This document shows, piece by piece, positions 19,744-28,878 of a stretch of DNA of 64,000 nt. The position numbers were made by a program, and so were the translations under genes. The DNA is taken from positions 1 through 64,000 of the forward strand of contig NZ_JAJAVF010000001.1 in the NCBI RefSeq assembly GCF_020531845.1. Direction: 5' to 3'. Below the pieces are notes generated by a model. It had not been told where the DNA came from. It worked only from the letters and a program-made list of their open reading frames with translations, and did not search any database. The first letter of the stretch is position 1. The number at the start of each line of letters is the position of its first letter. This stretch comes from Methylobacillus methanolivorans. GTDB taxonomy: Bacteria; Pseudomonadota; Gammaproteobacteria; Burkholderiales; Methylophilaceae.

Positions 19744-20079
19744 CTAACAGTCGAGCACCAACACTTGCTCCGAGAGCCTCACCATGCGCTCCACGGACGT
19801 CACCCAGACAATGCCATCACCGACATGGCCAGTATGCCCAACCTCGACCAGCACCTGCAGGATGCCCTCGACCAACTCATCGGGGCAAACCATTTCAATA
19901 CGCACTTTGGGACTGTAGTCGGTCAACTCTTCACGAATGCCCAAGGTCGGGCGTGCCACATGATGGCCACACCCTTCTACCTTGCTCACCGTCATTCCCG
20001 GAAAGCCCTTGATATTGCGTAACCCAGAGCGGATTTTAGGCAGGCGCTGCGGCGGGATAATTGCTTTAATCTCTTTCAT
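19744..20079 (-). CDS. PII-like protein of the metal-efflux-linked (PII-NG) type
   Basis: A 111-residue GlnB-fold protein: an N-terminal KEIKAIIPPQRLPKIRSGL strand-helix, a T-loop region, and a second half with VRIEMVCPDELVEGILQVLVEV then GDGIVWVTSVERMVRL. The last two resemble the PII signature 2 region. It departs from GlnB/GlnK in the T-loop, which has Cys-Gly-His-His and no uridylylation Tyr context. Such divergent PII proteins encoded beside heavy-metal RND pumps were described as the PII-NG group. Here it is the last gene of the operon, 17 bp after the pump gene, so a role in sensing or tuning metal efflux is likely. Confidence 0.8.
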   Translation of the reverse strand: MKEIKAIIPPQRLPKIRSGLRNIKGFPGMTVSKVEGCGHHVARPTLGIREELTDYSPKVRIEMVCPDELVEGILQVLVEVGHTGHVGDGIVWVTSVERMVRLSEQVLVLDC

Positions 20080-20096
20080 TGCTCAGCTCCTTATCA

Positions 20097-23000
20097 TCAT
20101 GCTTCTACACGCTGCTCTTCAAATTTACGATATAACGTCGGCACCACCACCAATGTCAGCAAGGTGGATGTAATCAAGCCGCCAATCACTACGATAGCCA
20201 ACGGACGCTGGATTTCCGAACCTGGCCCCGTTGCAAACAGGAAAGGCACCAAGGCCAACATCGCCACGGTTGCCGTCATCATCACAGGGCGGAAACGCTG
20301 TGTACAGCCTTTGAGGATAGCTTCGCTCTGGCTTAGCCCTTCATCCCGCAGACTGCGGATATAAGACACCAACACCACGCCATTCAAGACCGCAATCCCC
20401 CACAATGCAATAAACCCAACTGAGGCAGGCACTGAAAGATATTCACCTGTCAGGAATAGGGCGATGATGCCGCCAATCGACGCGAATGGTAGCACCATGA
20501 TGATCATGGTGGCATAGCGCACTGAATTGAACAGCAGGAACAGCAAGAAGAAAATCGCCCCGACAGTGACAGGAATAATCACCATCAAATGGCCCATGGC
20601 ACGCTCCATGTTCTGGAACTGGCCGCCAAACTCGAGATAATAGCCATCAGGCAGCTTGAGCTTCTGGTTCAGCACCTGCTGCAGCTCAGCAACAAAACCA
20701 CCGAGATCTCTATCCTTGACGTTGATGCCAACCACCACGCGGCGCTTGGCCAGCTCACGACTGATTTGTGCCGGGCCATCGCGAACCTCAACTTTCGCGA
20801 GGTCACGCAAGGCCACTCGCGAACCATTGGGCGAAGTGATCAAGATATTGCTAATGGCCTCGATATTATTGCGAAAACCAGCAGGGAAGCGTACCGCAGC
20901 ACTGTAGCGTCGCTGGCCCTCATAGATTTCGGTAGCAATCTTGCCACCAATCGCCGTCTCGATCACATCATGCACATCAGCTGCATTAATACCATGACGC
21001 GCTATGGCATGCCGATCCACCGTGATATTGAGATATTGCTGACCAGATACCTTCTCGACCTTGATCTCGGTGGCACCACGTACCCCACCAGCAATGCGTG
21101 AAATTTCATCTGCCTTGGCCTTGAGCAAGACCATGTCTTCCCCAAATATCTTGACCGCAACATCGGCACGCACTCCGGTCAATAGCTCATCCACACGGTC
21201 AGAAATCGGCTGCGCCATGACGATCTGCACGCCAGGCAGGGACTCCTCCAGCACAGTACGCATTTTTTCTGCAATGTCGTCCTGAGTCCAGCCATCAGGC
21301 CATTCATCGCGTGGCTTCAGGCTAATAATGGGCGTGGATTCGTTCTGCGCCTGTGGGTCAGCAGGACTCTCACCACGGCCCACTCCGGAAACGGCAGATT
21401 TCACACCCGGGACTTTTTCCATGATCAGGCGCATGGCATCGTTTTCCATCTTGATCGATTCCTCGAGCGAGATGTTGGGTACGCGATTGATGCCCGGCAC
21501 GATTGAGCCTTCCTTCATTTCAGGGATAAAGGAAGTCCCGAGGAAAGGTACCAACAAGATCGTGACGATAAACAAGGCCGTTGCCGCAAGGATGGTGGTC
21601 TTGTCGTGATTCAACGCCCAATCCAGCATCCTCAGGTAAGGACGCTTGATCACCTGGATAAACTTGGTGTCCTCACCGCTCCCGCCTTTGAGAATGTAAG
21701 AGCACAAGACCGGAGACAAGGTCAGGGAAATCACCAGTGAAATAAACAAGGCAATGGCAATTGTCATGGCAAGAGGAGCGAACATCTTGCCCTCCATGCC
21801 CTGCAAGGTCATCAAGGGCAGGAACACCAAGATAATGACGCCGACCCCGAACAGCACCGGCGTACCTACCTCAGCCGCAGCTTCCAGCACGACACGAATC
21901 TTGCTCTCACCTGGACGGTGTCCAAGATGGTGAAATGCATTCTCAACCACCACCACTGAACCATCTACCATCAGACCAATCGCAATGGCCAGGCCGCCCA
22001 GCGACATCAAGTTGGCCGAAATGCCGTAATGATTCATCGCCATGAAGGTAATCAATGGCGTAAGGATAAGCGTGGACACCACAATCAGGCTGGAACGCAC
22101 ATCGCCGAGGAACAGGAACAGGATGATGATGACGAGAATAATGCCCTCGATCAGCACCTTGGTCACCGTATGCAAGGCCGCATCCACCAGCTCGCTGCGA
22201 TCGTAGTAAGGCACGATCTGCAAGCCGCCGGGCAACATGCCTTGCTCGTTAATTTCCTTGACCCTGGCCTTGACGCGACTCACCACTTCCTTGGCATTAC
22301 CGCCACGCATCATGATGACAATACCGCCGACAGACTCGGTATAACCATTCTTGACTACCGCGCCATCGCGCACCTCATGGCCGATCTGTACATCGGCCAC
22401 ATCGCGGATGTATACCGGTACGCCATTCTGCTCTTTAAGCACGATATTGCGGATATCGTCGAGATTCTCAATCAAGCCCACGCCGCGGATTAAGTATTGC
22501 TCGGCAAAATGCGGCAACACTCCACCGCCACTATTGGCATTATTGCGTGCCAGTGCCATGTAGACATCTTGCAGCTTGAGGCCATAGTGGCTCATGCGAT
22601 CTGGGTTAACCAGCGCCTGGTACTGCTTGACATAGCCTCCCTGGGAGTTGATCTCGGCAATGCCAGGTATCCCACGCAATAAAGGGCGCACCACCCAATC
22701 CTGGATAGAACGACGTTCGGTCAACTCCTCCTGCGACAATGATTTGTTACCGTCAGAGGGTTTCTCCAAGGTAAATTGATACACCTCGCCCAGGCCAGTC
22801 GCTACCGGCCCAAGGATGGGCGTCACACCTTCCGGCATGCGGTCCATCACCTCCATCAGGCGCTCCATCACAAGCTGGCGGGCAAAATAGACATCAGTCT
22901 TGTCGGTGAATACCAGGGTAATCAGCGATAAGCCATTGCGGTTCATCGAACGCATTTCTTCCAAGCCAGGCAAGCCTGTCATGGCGATTTCCAGCGGTAC

Positions 23001-23198
23001 GGCAATAAATCGCTCCACCTCTTCTGGAGAGCGGCCCGTGGCTTGGGTGGCAATCAGCACCTGGACGTTGGTGACGTCAGGAAATGCATCGACAGATAAC
23101 TTTTTCAGGGCAAAGGCCCCGGCAGCCATCAAGGCCAGTGCCACGACCACGACGATCAGGCGCTGCTTGAGGGCAGCTCTAATGAGGGATTCAATCAT
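20097..23198 (-). CDS. heavy-metal efflux RND pump (CusA/CzcA family)
   Basis: A 1033-residue RND inner-membrane antiporter with twelve helices and two large periplasmic loops. TM4 contains AIAIGLMVDGSVVVVEN. The Asp of VDG is kept, but the DFG of Zn/Co/Cd pumps is replaced by AIG, and the Cus-type VDAAIVMIEN is also absent. That suggests one of the less-studied heavy-metal RND classes, so the metal cannot be named. FxxFLFLGDVRSSLIV and the Gly-rich GIAVLNGVVLVSYI segments are typical. It is the third gene of the tolC-like, adaptor, pump, PII operon (3-bp gap after the adaptor). Confidence 0.92.
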   Translation of the reverse strand: MIESLIRAALKQRLIVVVVALALMAAGAFALKKLSVDAFPDVTNVQVLIATQATGRSPEEVERFIAVPLEIAMTGLPGLEEMRSMNRNGLSLITLVFTDKTDVYFARQLVMERLMEVMDRMPEGVTPILGPVATGLGEVYQFTLEKPSDGNKSLSQEELTERRSIQDWVVRPLLRGIPGIAEINSQGGYVKQYQALVNPDRMSHYGLKLQDVYMALARNNANSGGGVLPHFAEQYLIRGVGLIENLDDIRNIVLKEQNGVPVYIRDVADVQIGHEVRDGAVVKNGYTESVGGIVIMMRGGNAKEVVSRVKARVKEINEQGMLPGGLQIVPYYDRSELVDAALHTVTKVLIEGIILVIIILFLFLGDVRSSLIVVSTLILTPLITFMAMNHYGISANLMSLGGLAIAIGLMVDGSVVVVENAFHHLGHRPGESKIRVVLEAAAEVGTPVLFGVGVIILVFLPLMTLQGMEGKMFAPLAMTIAIALFISLVISLTLSPVLCSYILKGGSGEDTKFIQVIKRPYLRMLDWALNHDKTTILAATALFIVTILLVPFLGTSFIPEMKEGSIVPGINRVPNISLEESIKMENDAMRLIMEKVPGVKSAVSGVGRGESPADPQAQNESTPIISLKPRDEWPDGWTQDDIAEKMRTVLEESLPGVQIVMAQPISDRVDELLTGVRADVAVKIFGEDMVLLKAKADEISRIAGGVRGATEIKVEKVSGQQYLNITVDRHAIARHGINAADVHDVIETAIGGKIATEIYEGQRRYSAAVRFPAGFRNNIEAISNILITSPNGSRVALRDLAKVEVRDGPAQISRELAKRRVVVGINVKDRDLGGFVAELQQVLNQKLKLPDGYYLEFGGQFQNMERAMGHLMVIIPVTVGAIFFLLFLLFNSVRYATMIIMVLPFASIGGIIALFLTGEYLSVPASVGFIALWGIAVLNGVVLVSYIRSLRDEGLSQSEAILKGCTQRFRPVMMTATVAMLALVPFLFATGPGSEIQRPLAIVVIGGLITSTLLTLVVVPTLYRKFEEQRVEA

Positions 23199-23201
23199 GG
23201 C

Positions 23202-24371
23202 TTATTCCAGTTCCTTGCGCTTACGCTCATTATTCACATGGAAAGCACCCTCGATAATGATGGTTTCACCTTCTTCCAGGCCAGACACCACAGCCGCCAT
23301 CTCATTGTACTCATTGCCCAACTCCACCTCTCTTAGGCGGAATTTATTCGGTGCGATCTCGACATAGACATAGTCCTTGTCATTCTCGCGCACCACGGCA
23401 CGCCTCGGCACGGCCAGTTGTGCCGTTGGCTTGGATTGCACCAGCATGGAAACCAGCATGTCTGGCTTAATCGCCTCATCCTTGTTTTCCAGGTCGGTAC
23501 GCACCGTCACGGTTCGCGTCAGCGGATTCACCACATCACCAACAAAAATCAGCTTGCCAGTGAACTTGCGATTGCTCAGCGCCGGAATCTCGATCTCGAC
23601 ATCCTCCCCCTCCTGCACCAATTCCACTTGTTGCTCTGGCACCTCGGCCACGGCCCAGACACGCGACAGATCAGCCACGATGAACAGCTCCTCTGCGGGC
23701 TGCACCACCTGGCCCAAGTTGACCTTACGGCTAATCACCGTGCCAGAAAGGCGCGCATCGACATTGCTGTAAGAGCGCAACTGGCCAGAACTGGCGATTT
23801 GCGCAATCGACTTCTCCGACATGCCCAACACCTGTAACTGCTCCTTGGCGGTATACAAATCAGCCTTGGCAGCGCTCAACTCGGCTTCACGGCGTTGCAA
23901 TTCAGCTGCACCAATCACATCAGCCTCCAGCAGTTGGCGCGCACGCTCCACCGCTTTAGTCTGCAACGCGATTTGTTGCGATGCCTTGATATATAGCAAC
24001 TGGTTCTGTGCAAGCTCGGTGCTGTTCAATGTCGCCAGCACCTCACCCTGCTTGACGTCTTGCCCCAGGATGACATTAATATCAGTAATACGCCCGGTCA
24101 CGGAAGCGCCAATACGCGCCACACGCTGATCATCCACCTGAATGCTGCCAGGCACGCGCAACACCTCGCGAATATCAGCCTTACCAGCAGGTGCCAGCTT
24201 GACCTGGCTTTGTAACAAGGGAGAAAGCTCGACTACATTAGGATCCTGAGGCTCGCTCACGGCCTCATCCGGCGTATCGGCAGGTTTACAGGCAGCAAGC
24301 ATCATCGCCAGCACCAACAGGCTACTTTTAGTCAGCATGGAATGGGATTTCATCAATAAATTGGGGAACAT
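23202..24371 (-). CDS. RND efflux periplasmic adaptor, lipoprotein (CusB/CzcB family)
   Basis: A 389-residue membrane-fusion protein linking the RND pump to the outer-membrane channel. A lipobox LMLAAC lies near residue 28 (MLTKSSLLVLAMMLAAC), preceded by 11 extra residues, so translation may start either at the ATG coupled to the upstream stop (TAATG at 24371) or slightly later. Barrel-sandwich (VLGQDVKQGEVLATLNSTELAQ), a long alpha-hairpin and beta-barrel domains follow. The C-terminal EGETIIIEGAFHVNNERKRKELE is typical. No extra His/Met-rich metal chaperone domain is seen. Confidence 0.92.
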   Translation of the reverse strand: MFPNLLMKSHSMLTKSSLLVLAMMLAACKPADTPDEAVSEPQDPNVVELSPLLQSQVKLAPAGKADIREVLRVPGSIQVDDQRVARIGASVTGRITDINVILGQDVKQGEVLATLNSTELAQNQLLYIKASQQIALQTKAVERARQLLEADVIGAAELQRREAELSAAKADLYTAKEQLQVLGMSEKSIAQIASSGQLRSYSNVDARLSGTVISRKVNLGQVVQPAEELFIVADLSRVWAVAEVPEQQVELVQEGEDVEIEIPALSNRKFTGKLIFVGDVVNPLTRTVTVRTDLENKDEAIKPDMLVSMLVQSKPTAQLAVPRRAVVRENDKDYVYVEIAPNKFRLREVELGNEYNEMAAVVSGLEEGETIIIEGAFHVNNERKRKELE

Positions 24372-25672
24372 TACGGCTTAACCTCCAGAAGTTCTGTACC
24401 GAGCAGGCGCTCTATTTCCAGCATGCTGCTGACATAATCGAATTTTGCAGCAAGGTAATCCTTGCGTACGACGCGGAAAGTACGCTGAGCATCCATATAT
24501 TCAAGAATGCCGCGTTCGCCGTAACGATAGGCGGCTTCTGCCACCTTGAGCACTGACTCAGCTTGGCTCAGCAAGCCATTCTCGAATGCTGCCAATTGCT
24601 GCTGCGCAATCAGGTAGCGCTGATAGGCCGCTTCCATATCGCGGCGCAAACCAAGCTCGCGATCATGCAGGCTAGCCTGGGATTGACGCACATCAGCAGA
24701 GGCTGCGGCAATTGGCCCCTGGCGCCTATCCCATAATGGCAGTGGGATCGCCACACCAAATCGCATCTGCCTCAAGTCGGGGTCTTCCTCGACGCTAGCC
24801 TTGAGGGTCAGGCCAGGATTGCGTAAGCGCTCTTCCAGCTTGAGCTTGGCCTCTGCCGTTTCAGTCTCAGCACGTAGTTGCGAGAGTTGCGGGCTTTGCA
24901 CCACTTGATCGCGCAGTTTGTCCAGCGATGGCAAGCCATAGCCCATAGGCAATTCGCCCTCCACGTCGTAATCCAAAGGAATGCTGGAACCCAGCAACCC
25001 CCGTAGATAAGCCTTGCCCTCACTAATGCGCACCAGGGCTGCCTGATAATCACGCTCTGCCGCCAAGGCCTCGGTATCGGCCTTGATCAGCTCATACCTG
25101 GGCGCTTCACCGACCTCCACGCGCAACTTGACCCGCTCGCGGATCTGCTGCAACAAGTTGCGGTCACCTTCGACCAACTTGAGCACTGCCTTACGCTGCA
25201 ATACATCATAAAAAGCATTCTTGACGCGGGAGCGTAACTCAATACGGATCAATTCCGTACCAGCATCAGCCACCTTGGTGCCAGACTCCGCGGCAGCAAT
25301 CCTGGCATCACGCACCCATGGGTAATCCAGTGGCTGTGACAAGCCGACGTTCCAGTTGCGGTTGTCTCCTTGTCCGCCAGGCGTCAGGTAACGGCTAGGC
25401 CCCATGACCGCTTCCACCTGGGGGTTACTATACGTCGAAGCCGTGGTAACGGCCGCCTGGGCCGCATCGCGTCGTGCAGCTGCAATACCCAACGCAGGGT
25501 TATATTGCATCGCCGTATCTATCATCTCTGGTAGCGTATAGGCTGCCGATGCTGGTGCCATATACCCACATACCAGCAAGACGGATATGCGCACAAAAAA
25601 AGTACGCAGGCCAACTTGCTGGATCAGCGATGCACCATGGCGGCGCATGCGTGTATCTAGATTTATTTTCAT
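24371..25672 (-). CDS. TolC-family outer-membrane efflux protein (CzcC-like)
   Basis: About 433 residues. A signal peptide with a Arg-rich start and a hydrophobic stretch FVRISVLLVCGYMAPASAA is followed by two repeated outer-membrane-efflux domains of coiled-coil helices (DAAQAAVTTASTYSNPQVEA, YLIAQQQLAAFENGL). I chose the ATG at 25670-25672 (MKINLDTRMRR); a TTG at 25708 would extend it by 12 residues. It overlaps the adaptor start by one base, which indicates translational coupling. It forms the outer-membrane exit of the metal pump. Confidence 0.9.
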   Translation of the reverse strand: MKINLDTRMRRHGASLIQQVGLRTFFVRISVLLVCGYMAPASAAYTLPEMIDTAMQYNPALGIAAARRDAAQAAVTTASTYSNPQVEAVMGPSRYLTPGGQGDNRNWNVGLSQPLDYPWVRDARIAAAESGTKVADAGTELIRIELRSRVKNAFYDVLQRKAVLKLVEGDRNLLQQIRERVKLRVEVGEAPRYELIKADTEALAAERDYQAALVRISEGKAYLRGLLGSSIPLDYDVEGELPMGYGLPSLDKLRDQVVQSPQLSQLRAETETAEAKLKLEERLRNPGLTLKASVEEDPDLRQMRFGVAIPLPLWDRRQGPIAAASADVRQSQASLHDRELGLRRDMEAAYQRYLIAQQQLAAFENGLLSQAESVLKVAEAAYRYGERGILEYMDAQRTFRVVRKDYLAAKFDYVSSMLEIERLLGTELLEVKP

Positions 25673-25712
25673 GTCACTCTTGAACCGATTGATCAACTTT
25701 TTCTGCAATACG

Positions 25713-25830
25713 GCACAGCCTGTGGCGAACCTATGCAGAGCGTACTAGGTTGCCCGGGGGCAGACCTCGAATACTTTTGGTTACCGGGATTTGATACCGC
25801 CTTACGGCAGTTCTTTAGCAAACCCCGGGC
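25713..25830 (-). promoter_or_regulatory. structured leader candidate before the CzcC-like gene
   Basis: Read on the minus strand, a 10-bp stem (25784-25793 with 25819-25828) encloses a GTAA-tetraloop hairpin (25797-25810). It is followed by a second hairpin (25747-25767) and a short CACA/TGTG stem. One pair of the outer stem is G-U on the minus strand but would be A-C on the plus strand, which favours a minus-strand RNA. No known riboswitch class is recognised. Confidence 0.4.
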
Positions 25831-25928
25831 CAATTCATACTTCAGGGATAATTACGCGATGATCTCACCTGAAAACACAGTCTTTCCCAATAGGGATAAA
25901 CCAGCACCAAGGCGGACTTCACGCGTGA

Positions 25929-26213
25929 TCAGGCAATCGGAGGGCGGGTGGTAAGGAATATATCAGGCTGGCGATAAGTCACTGCCAGAATGGCAAGCTT
26001 AAGATCGAAAATAAAAGAAGGGCGCACTAAAGGCATGTGCATGACGAGGATAGGCTCGCTGAGTTCGCGGTCATTATCCATTTCCATCTGCTGCACATGA
26101 CTGAACATGGGATCGTCATATTCCATTGCGTAGGACTGCTCCGCTTGCTGGGCAAACAAACATAGGCACACAATGACGCTGAGTAACGCAAATAAGCGTT
26201 TTGCAAAAGACAT
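25929..26213 (-). CDS. small secreted Met-rich protein at the head of the efflux operon
   Basis: A 94-residue unrecognised protein with a clear signal peptide (KRLFALLSVIVCLCLFAQQAEQSYA). The mature part of about 65 residues starts with a Met/His/Asp-rich segment (MFSHVQQMEMDND, then LVMHMPLV). It lies upstream of the CzcC-like gene on the same strand, 57 bp after cysS. The position and composition suggest a periplasmic metal-binding or sensing helper, by inference only. No Cys in the mature part. Confidence 0.6.
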   Translation of the reverse strand: MSFAKRLFALLSVIVCLCLFAQQAEQSYAMEYDDPMFSHVQQMEMDNDRELSEPILVMHMPLVRPSFIFDLKLAILAVTYRQPDIFLTTRPPIA

Positions 26214-26269
26214 GTAGCGATTATAGACCAGAACCGCTACTGCTGAGAACCGGCTTACCTCAGCCTCAC

Positions 26270-27637
26270 TCAGCTACGACGCCAGCTTGTGCCCTGCGCT
26301 GTGTCTTCAAGAATAATGCCTTGGGCAGTCAATGTATCGCGAATGCGGTCCGCTTCGGCGAAGTTCTTGCCTCGACGCGCAGCCAAGCGCTCTTCAATCA
26401 AGCGCTCAATATCTTCCGCGGCCAAACCTGCCCCAGCATCACCCTTGAGGAACTCATCAGGGTCACGCTGCAGTAAACCCAATTGCCCGGCAAGCACCTT
26501 GAGCAACCCTGCCTGAGCCAATGAACCGGTACGGTTAACCTCGTTCGCAAGTTCAAACAGCACGGCAAAAGCTTCTGGCGTATTGAAATCATCGTCCAGT
26601 GCCAGCTTGAAGCGGGCGGCCTCAGGCTGCTTCCAGTCGATATCCACTTGAGGAATTTCACGCCCGCGCAAGGCGTTATATAACCTGGTCAACGCCTGCT
26701 TCGCATCATTCAAGTGATGGTCGGAATAATTCAGCGGGCTACGGTAGTGCGCACGTAGGATGAAAAAGCGCACCACTTCTGCATCGTACTTGTCGAGTAC
26801 CTCGCGAATCGTGAAAAAGTTGCCAAGCGACTTTGACATCTTCTCGTCATCTACGCGGATAAAACCATTGTGCATCCAGTAATTGACGAAGGTGCACCCA
26901 TGGGCTCCCTCGCTTTGGGCGATCTCATTTTCATGATGGGGAAACTGCAAATCCTGCCCACCACCATGGATGTCAAAATGCTTGCCCAAGTGGCGCTCGC
27001 CCATCGCCGAACATTCGATATGCCAGCCAGGGCGGCCCGACCCCCACGGAGAATCCCAGCTGGGCTCACCTGGTTTGGCAGCCTTCCACAAGACAAAATC
27101 CATGGGGTCACGCTTGTGTACGTCAACCTCTACACGCTCCCCTGCCCGCAAATCCTCGAGTGACTTGCCTGACAATTGCCCGTAATTGGCAAAACTGGAA
27201 ACCGCATAATAGACATCACCGTTATCTGCGGCATAGGCATGGTGGCGCTCGATCAAGGTATTGATCATAGTGATCATCTCGTGGATATAGTCTGTCGCCC
27301 GCGGCTCCTGGTCGGGACGCCAGACACCCAGCCGTGCTGCATCCTCATTCATCGCATCAATGAAACGACTAGTAAGGGCCGTGATGGTCTCGCCATTCTC
27401 ATTGGCACGCGCAATGATTTTATCGTCAATATCCGTGATGTTGCGCACGTAGGTCACGTCATAGCCAGAACTACGTAACCAGCGATTCACCATATCAAAC
27501 ACCACCATCACGCGTGCATGCCCCAGGTGACAGTAGTCATAGACAGTCATGCCACAGACATACATGCTGACCTTGCCCGCCACAATTGGGGAAAAAGTCT
27601 GTTTCGCACGCGCAAGGGTATTGTAGATTTTCAGCAT
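26270..27637 (-). CDS. cysS: cysteinyl-tRNA synthetase
   Basis: A 455-residue class I synthetase that charges tRNA-Cys. The N-terminal [18 protein letters not shown] contains the zinc Cys and the HIGH motif variant [13 protein letters not shown] is the second zinc/Cys-recognition site, and KMSKSLGNF is the KMSKS loop. The C-terminal helical DALR-type domain with [21 protein letters not shown] is intact. The start is an ATG. It is divergent from the TPR gene, with a 145-bp shared upstream region. Confidence 0.98.
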   Translation of the reverse strand: MLKIYNTLARAKQTFSPIVAGKVSMYVCGMTVYDYCHLGHARVMVVFDMVNRWLRSSGYDVTYVRNITDIDDKIIARANENGETITALTSRFIDAMNEDAARLGVWRPDQEPRATDYIHEMITMINTLIERHHAYAADNGDVYYAVSSFANYGQLSGKSLEDLRAGERVEVDVHKRDPMDFVLWKAAKPGEPSWDSPWGSGRPGWHIECSAMGERHLGKHFDIHGGGQDLQFPHHENEIAQSEGAHGCTFVNYWMHNGFIRVDDEKMSKSLGNFFTIREVLDKYDAEVVRFFILRAHYRSPLNYSDHHLNDAKQALTRLYNALRGREIPQVDIDWKQPEAARFKLALDDDFNTPEAFAVLFELANEVNRTGSLAQAGLLKVLAGQLGLLQRDPDEFLKGDAGAGLAAEDIERLIEERLAARRGKNFAEADRIRDTLTAQGIILEDTAQGTSWRRS

Positions 27638-27782
27638 GGTCTAAATTGCGAGGTAGGCGTTGGTGGAGGGTTCGTTATACAAAAAATTGGAGTGAGCATC
27701 ATACCTGTTGCGCTGGCAGTAGTGCTGACATGCGCTTATTGATAGAATTGCGCTCATAAATAATCGCTGGAAAGTATAACAT

Positions 27783-28868
27783 ATGCCTGTTTCACGCGCG
27801 CTGAGCCATAGCCTGTTGCTAGCTGCTCTTCTGCTCTCGCTCAATGGATGGGCATCCACGGAGCTGGATGAAATCAATCAGTTGGCAGAGCAAGGAAAAA
27901 CCGCGCAAGCGCTGCAGCGCCTGAATGGCTATCTGGGCAAGCAACCCATGGATGCCAAGGCCTTGTTTCTCAAGGGCGTGCTCCTTGCAGAAAGTGACAA
28001 GCAAGAAGAAGCGATCAAGGTATTTACCGAATTGACAGAAAAATACCCACAGCTCCCCGCGCCTTACAACAACCTAGCAGTACTTTATGCCTACCAAGGC
28101 AATTACGAAAAAGCCAAGGCCGCTCTCGAATCCGCCATCCGCACTCATCCGAGCTATGCTACCGCCCATGAGAACCTGGGCGATATTTATGCTCGCATGG
28201 CATCCGAGTCATACAGCCGCGCACTGCAACTGGACACTAATAATAGTCGAGCAAAAAGCAAGCTGGCCCTGATCAAGGACTTGCTCCCTCCACCAGGCGA
28301 CACGACAACCAAACAGGCCACCAAAGAAACACCAAAACCCACCTTGGCAATCAGCCCGGCACCGGTCAAAGCAGAACCTAAACCCCAGCCTCCTGCACCT
28401 ACAAAGCCTGTAGAAACCAAACCTGCTCCCGAGCCAACACCAGTGCCCACGCCCGCAAGTGCGAAACCTGCAACCCCTGTCGTCGCCACCGCTCCAGCAA
28501 CCGTCCCTGAGCAAAAAAAAGCTGATCCGACACAAGCAATTCGCAATGCCGTAGAATCTTGGGCAAAAGCTTGGTCTAACCAGAATGTGGATCAATATCT
28601 CGCCAGCTACGCAAAGGATTTCAAGACACCTAACGGTGAAAGCCGTTCAAACTGGGAAGCTACACGCAAAGCGCGTATCAGCAAACCTGCACGCATTGAG
28701 GTTAAGCTGAACAATCTCCGCGTCACGCTCGACAATGAGCACTCGGCGCGCGCAGTGTTCCAGCAGTCCTACCAAGCCGATCATTTATCTCAACGCACTG
28801 GCAAACAATTGGTATTGGTTCAACAACAAGGTAAATGGCTAATCCAACAGGAACTGACCAACCGATAA
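27783..28868 (+). CDS. secreted TPR protein with C-terminal Cds6/NTF2-like domain
   Basis: A 361-residue exported protein. A signal peptide (residues 1-25, SLLLAALLLSLNGWAS) is followed by TPR repeats (about 28-155, ending PSYATAHENLGDIYARMASESYSRAL). A 75-residue linker rich in Pro, Lys, Thr and Ala comes next, then an NTF2/SnoaL-like domain from about 248 (AVESWAKAWSNQNVDQYLASYAKDF). The same terminal domain ends the next gene product, an L,D-transpeptidase. In that family it is called the Cds6 C-terminal domain. The shared domain and the 10-bp spacing suggest a common periplasmic, peptidoglycan-linked role. Confidence 0.8.
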   Translation: MPVSRALSHSLLLAALLLSLNGWASTELDEINQLAEQGKTAQALQRLNGYLGKQPMDAKALFLKGVLLAESDKQEEAIKVFTELTEKYPQLPAPYNNLAVLYAYQGNYEKAKAALESAIRTHPSYATAHENLGDIYARMASESYSRALQLDTNNSRAKSKLALIKDLLPPPGDTTTKQATKETPKPTLAISPAPVKAEPKPQPPAPTKPVETKPAPEPTPVPTPASAKPATPVVATAPATVPEQKKADPTQAIRNAVESWAKAWSNQNVDQYLASYAKDFKTPNGESRSNWEATRKARISKPARIEVKLNNLRVTLDNEHSARAVFQQSYQADHLSQRTGKQLVLVQQQGKWLIQQELTNR

Positions 28869-28878
28869 TCCCACAGCC

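Noticed and set aside
25733..25954. 73-codon plus-strand frame upstream of the efflux genes
   Set aside because: It overlaps the structured leader region and the end of the small secreted gene on the opposite strand. The composition looks non-coding.
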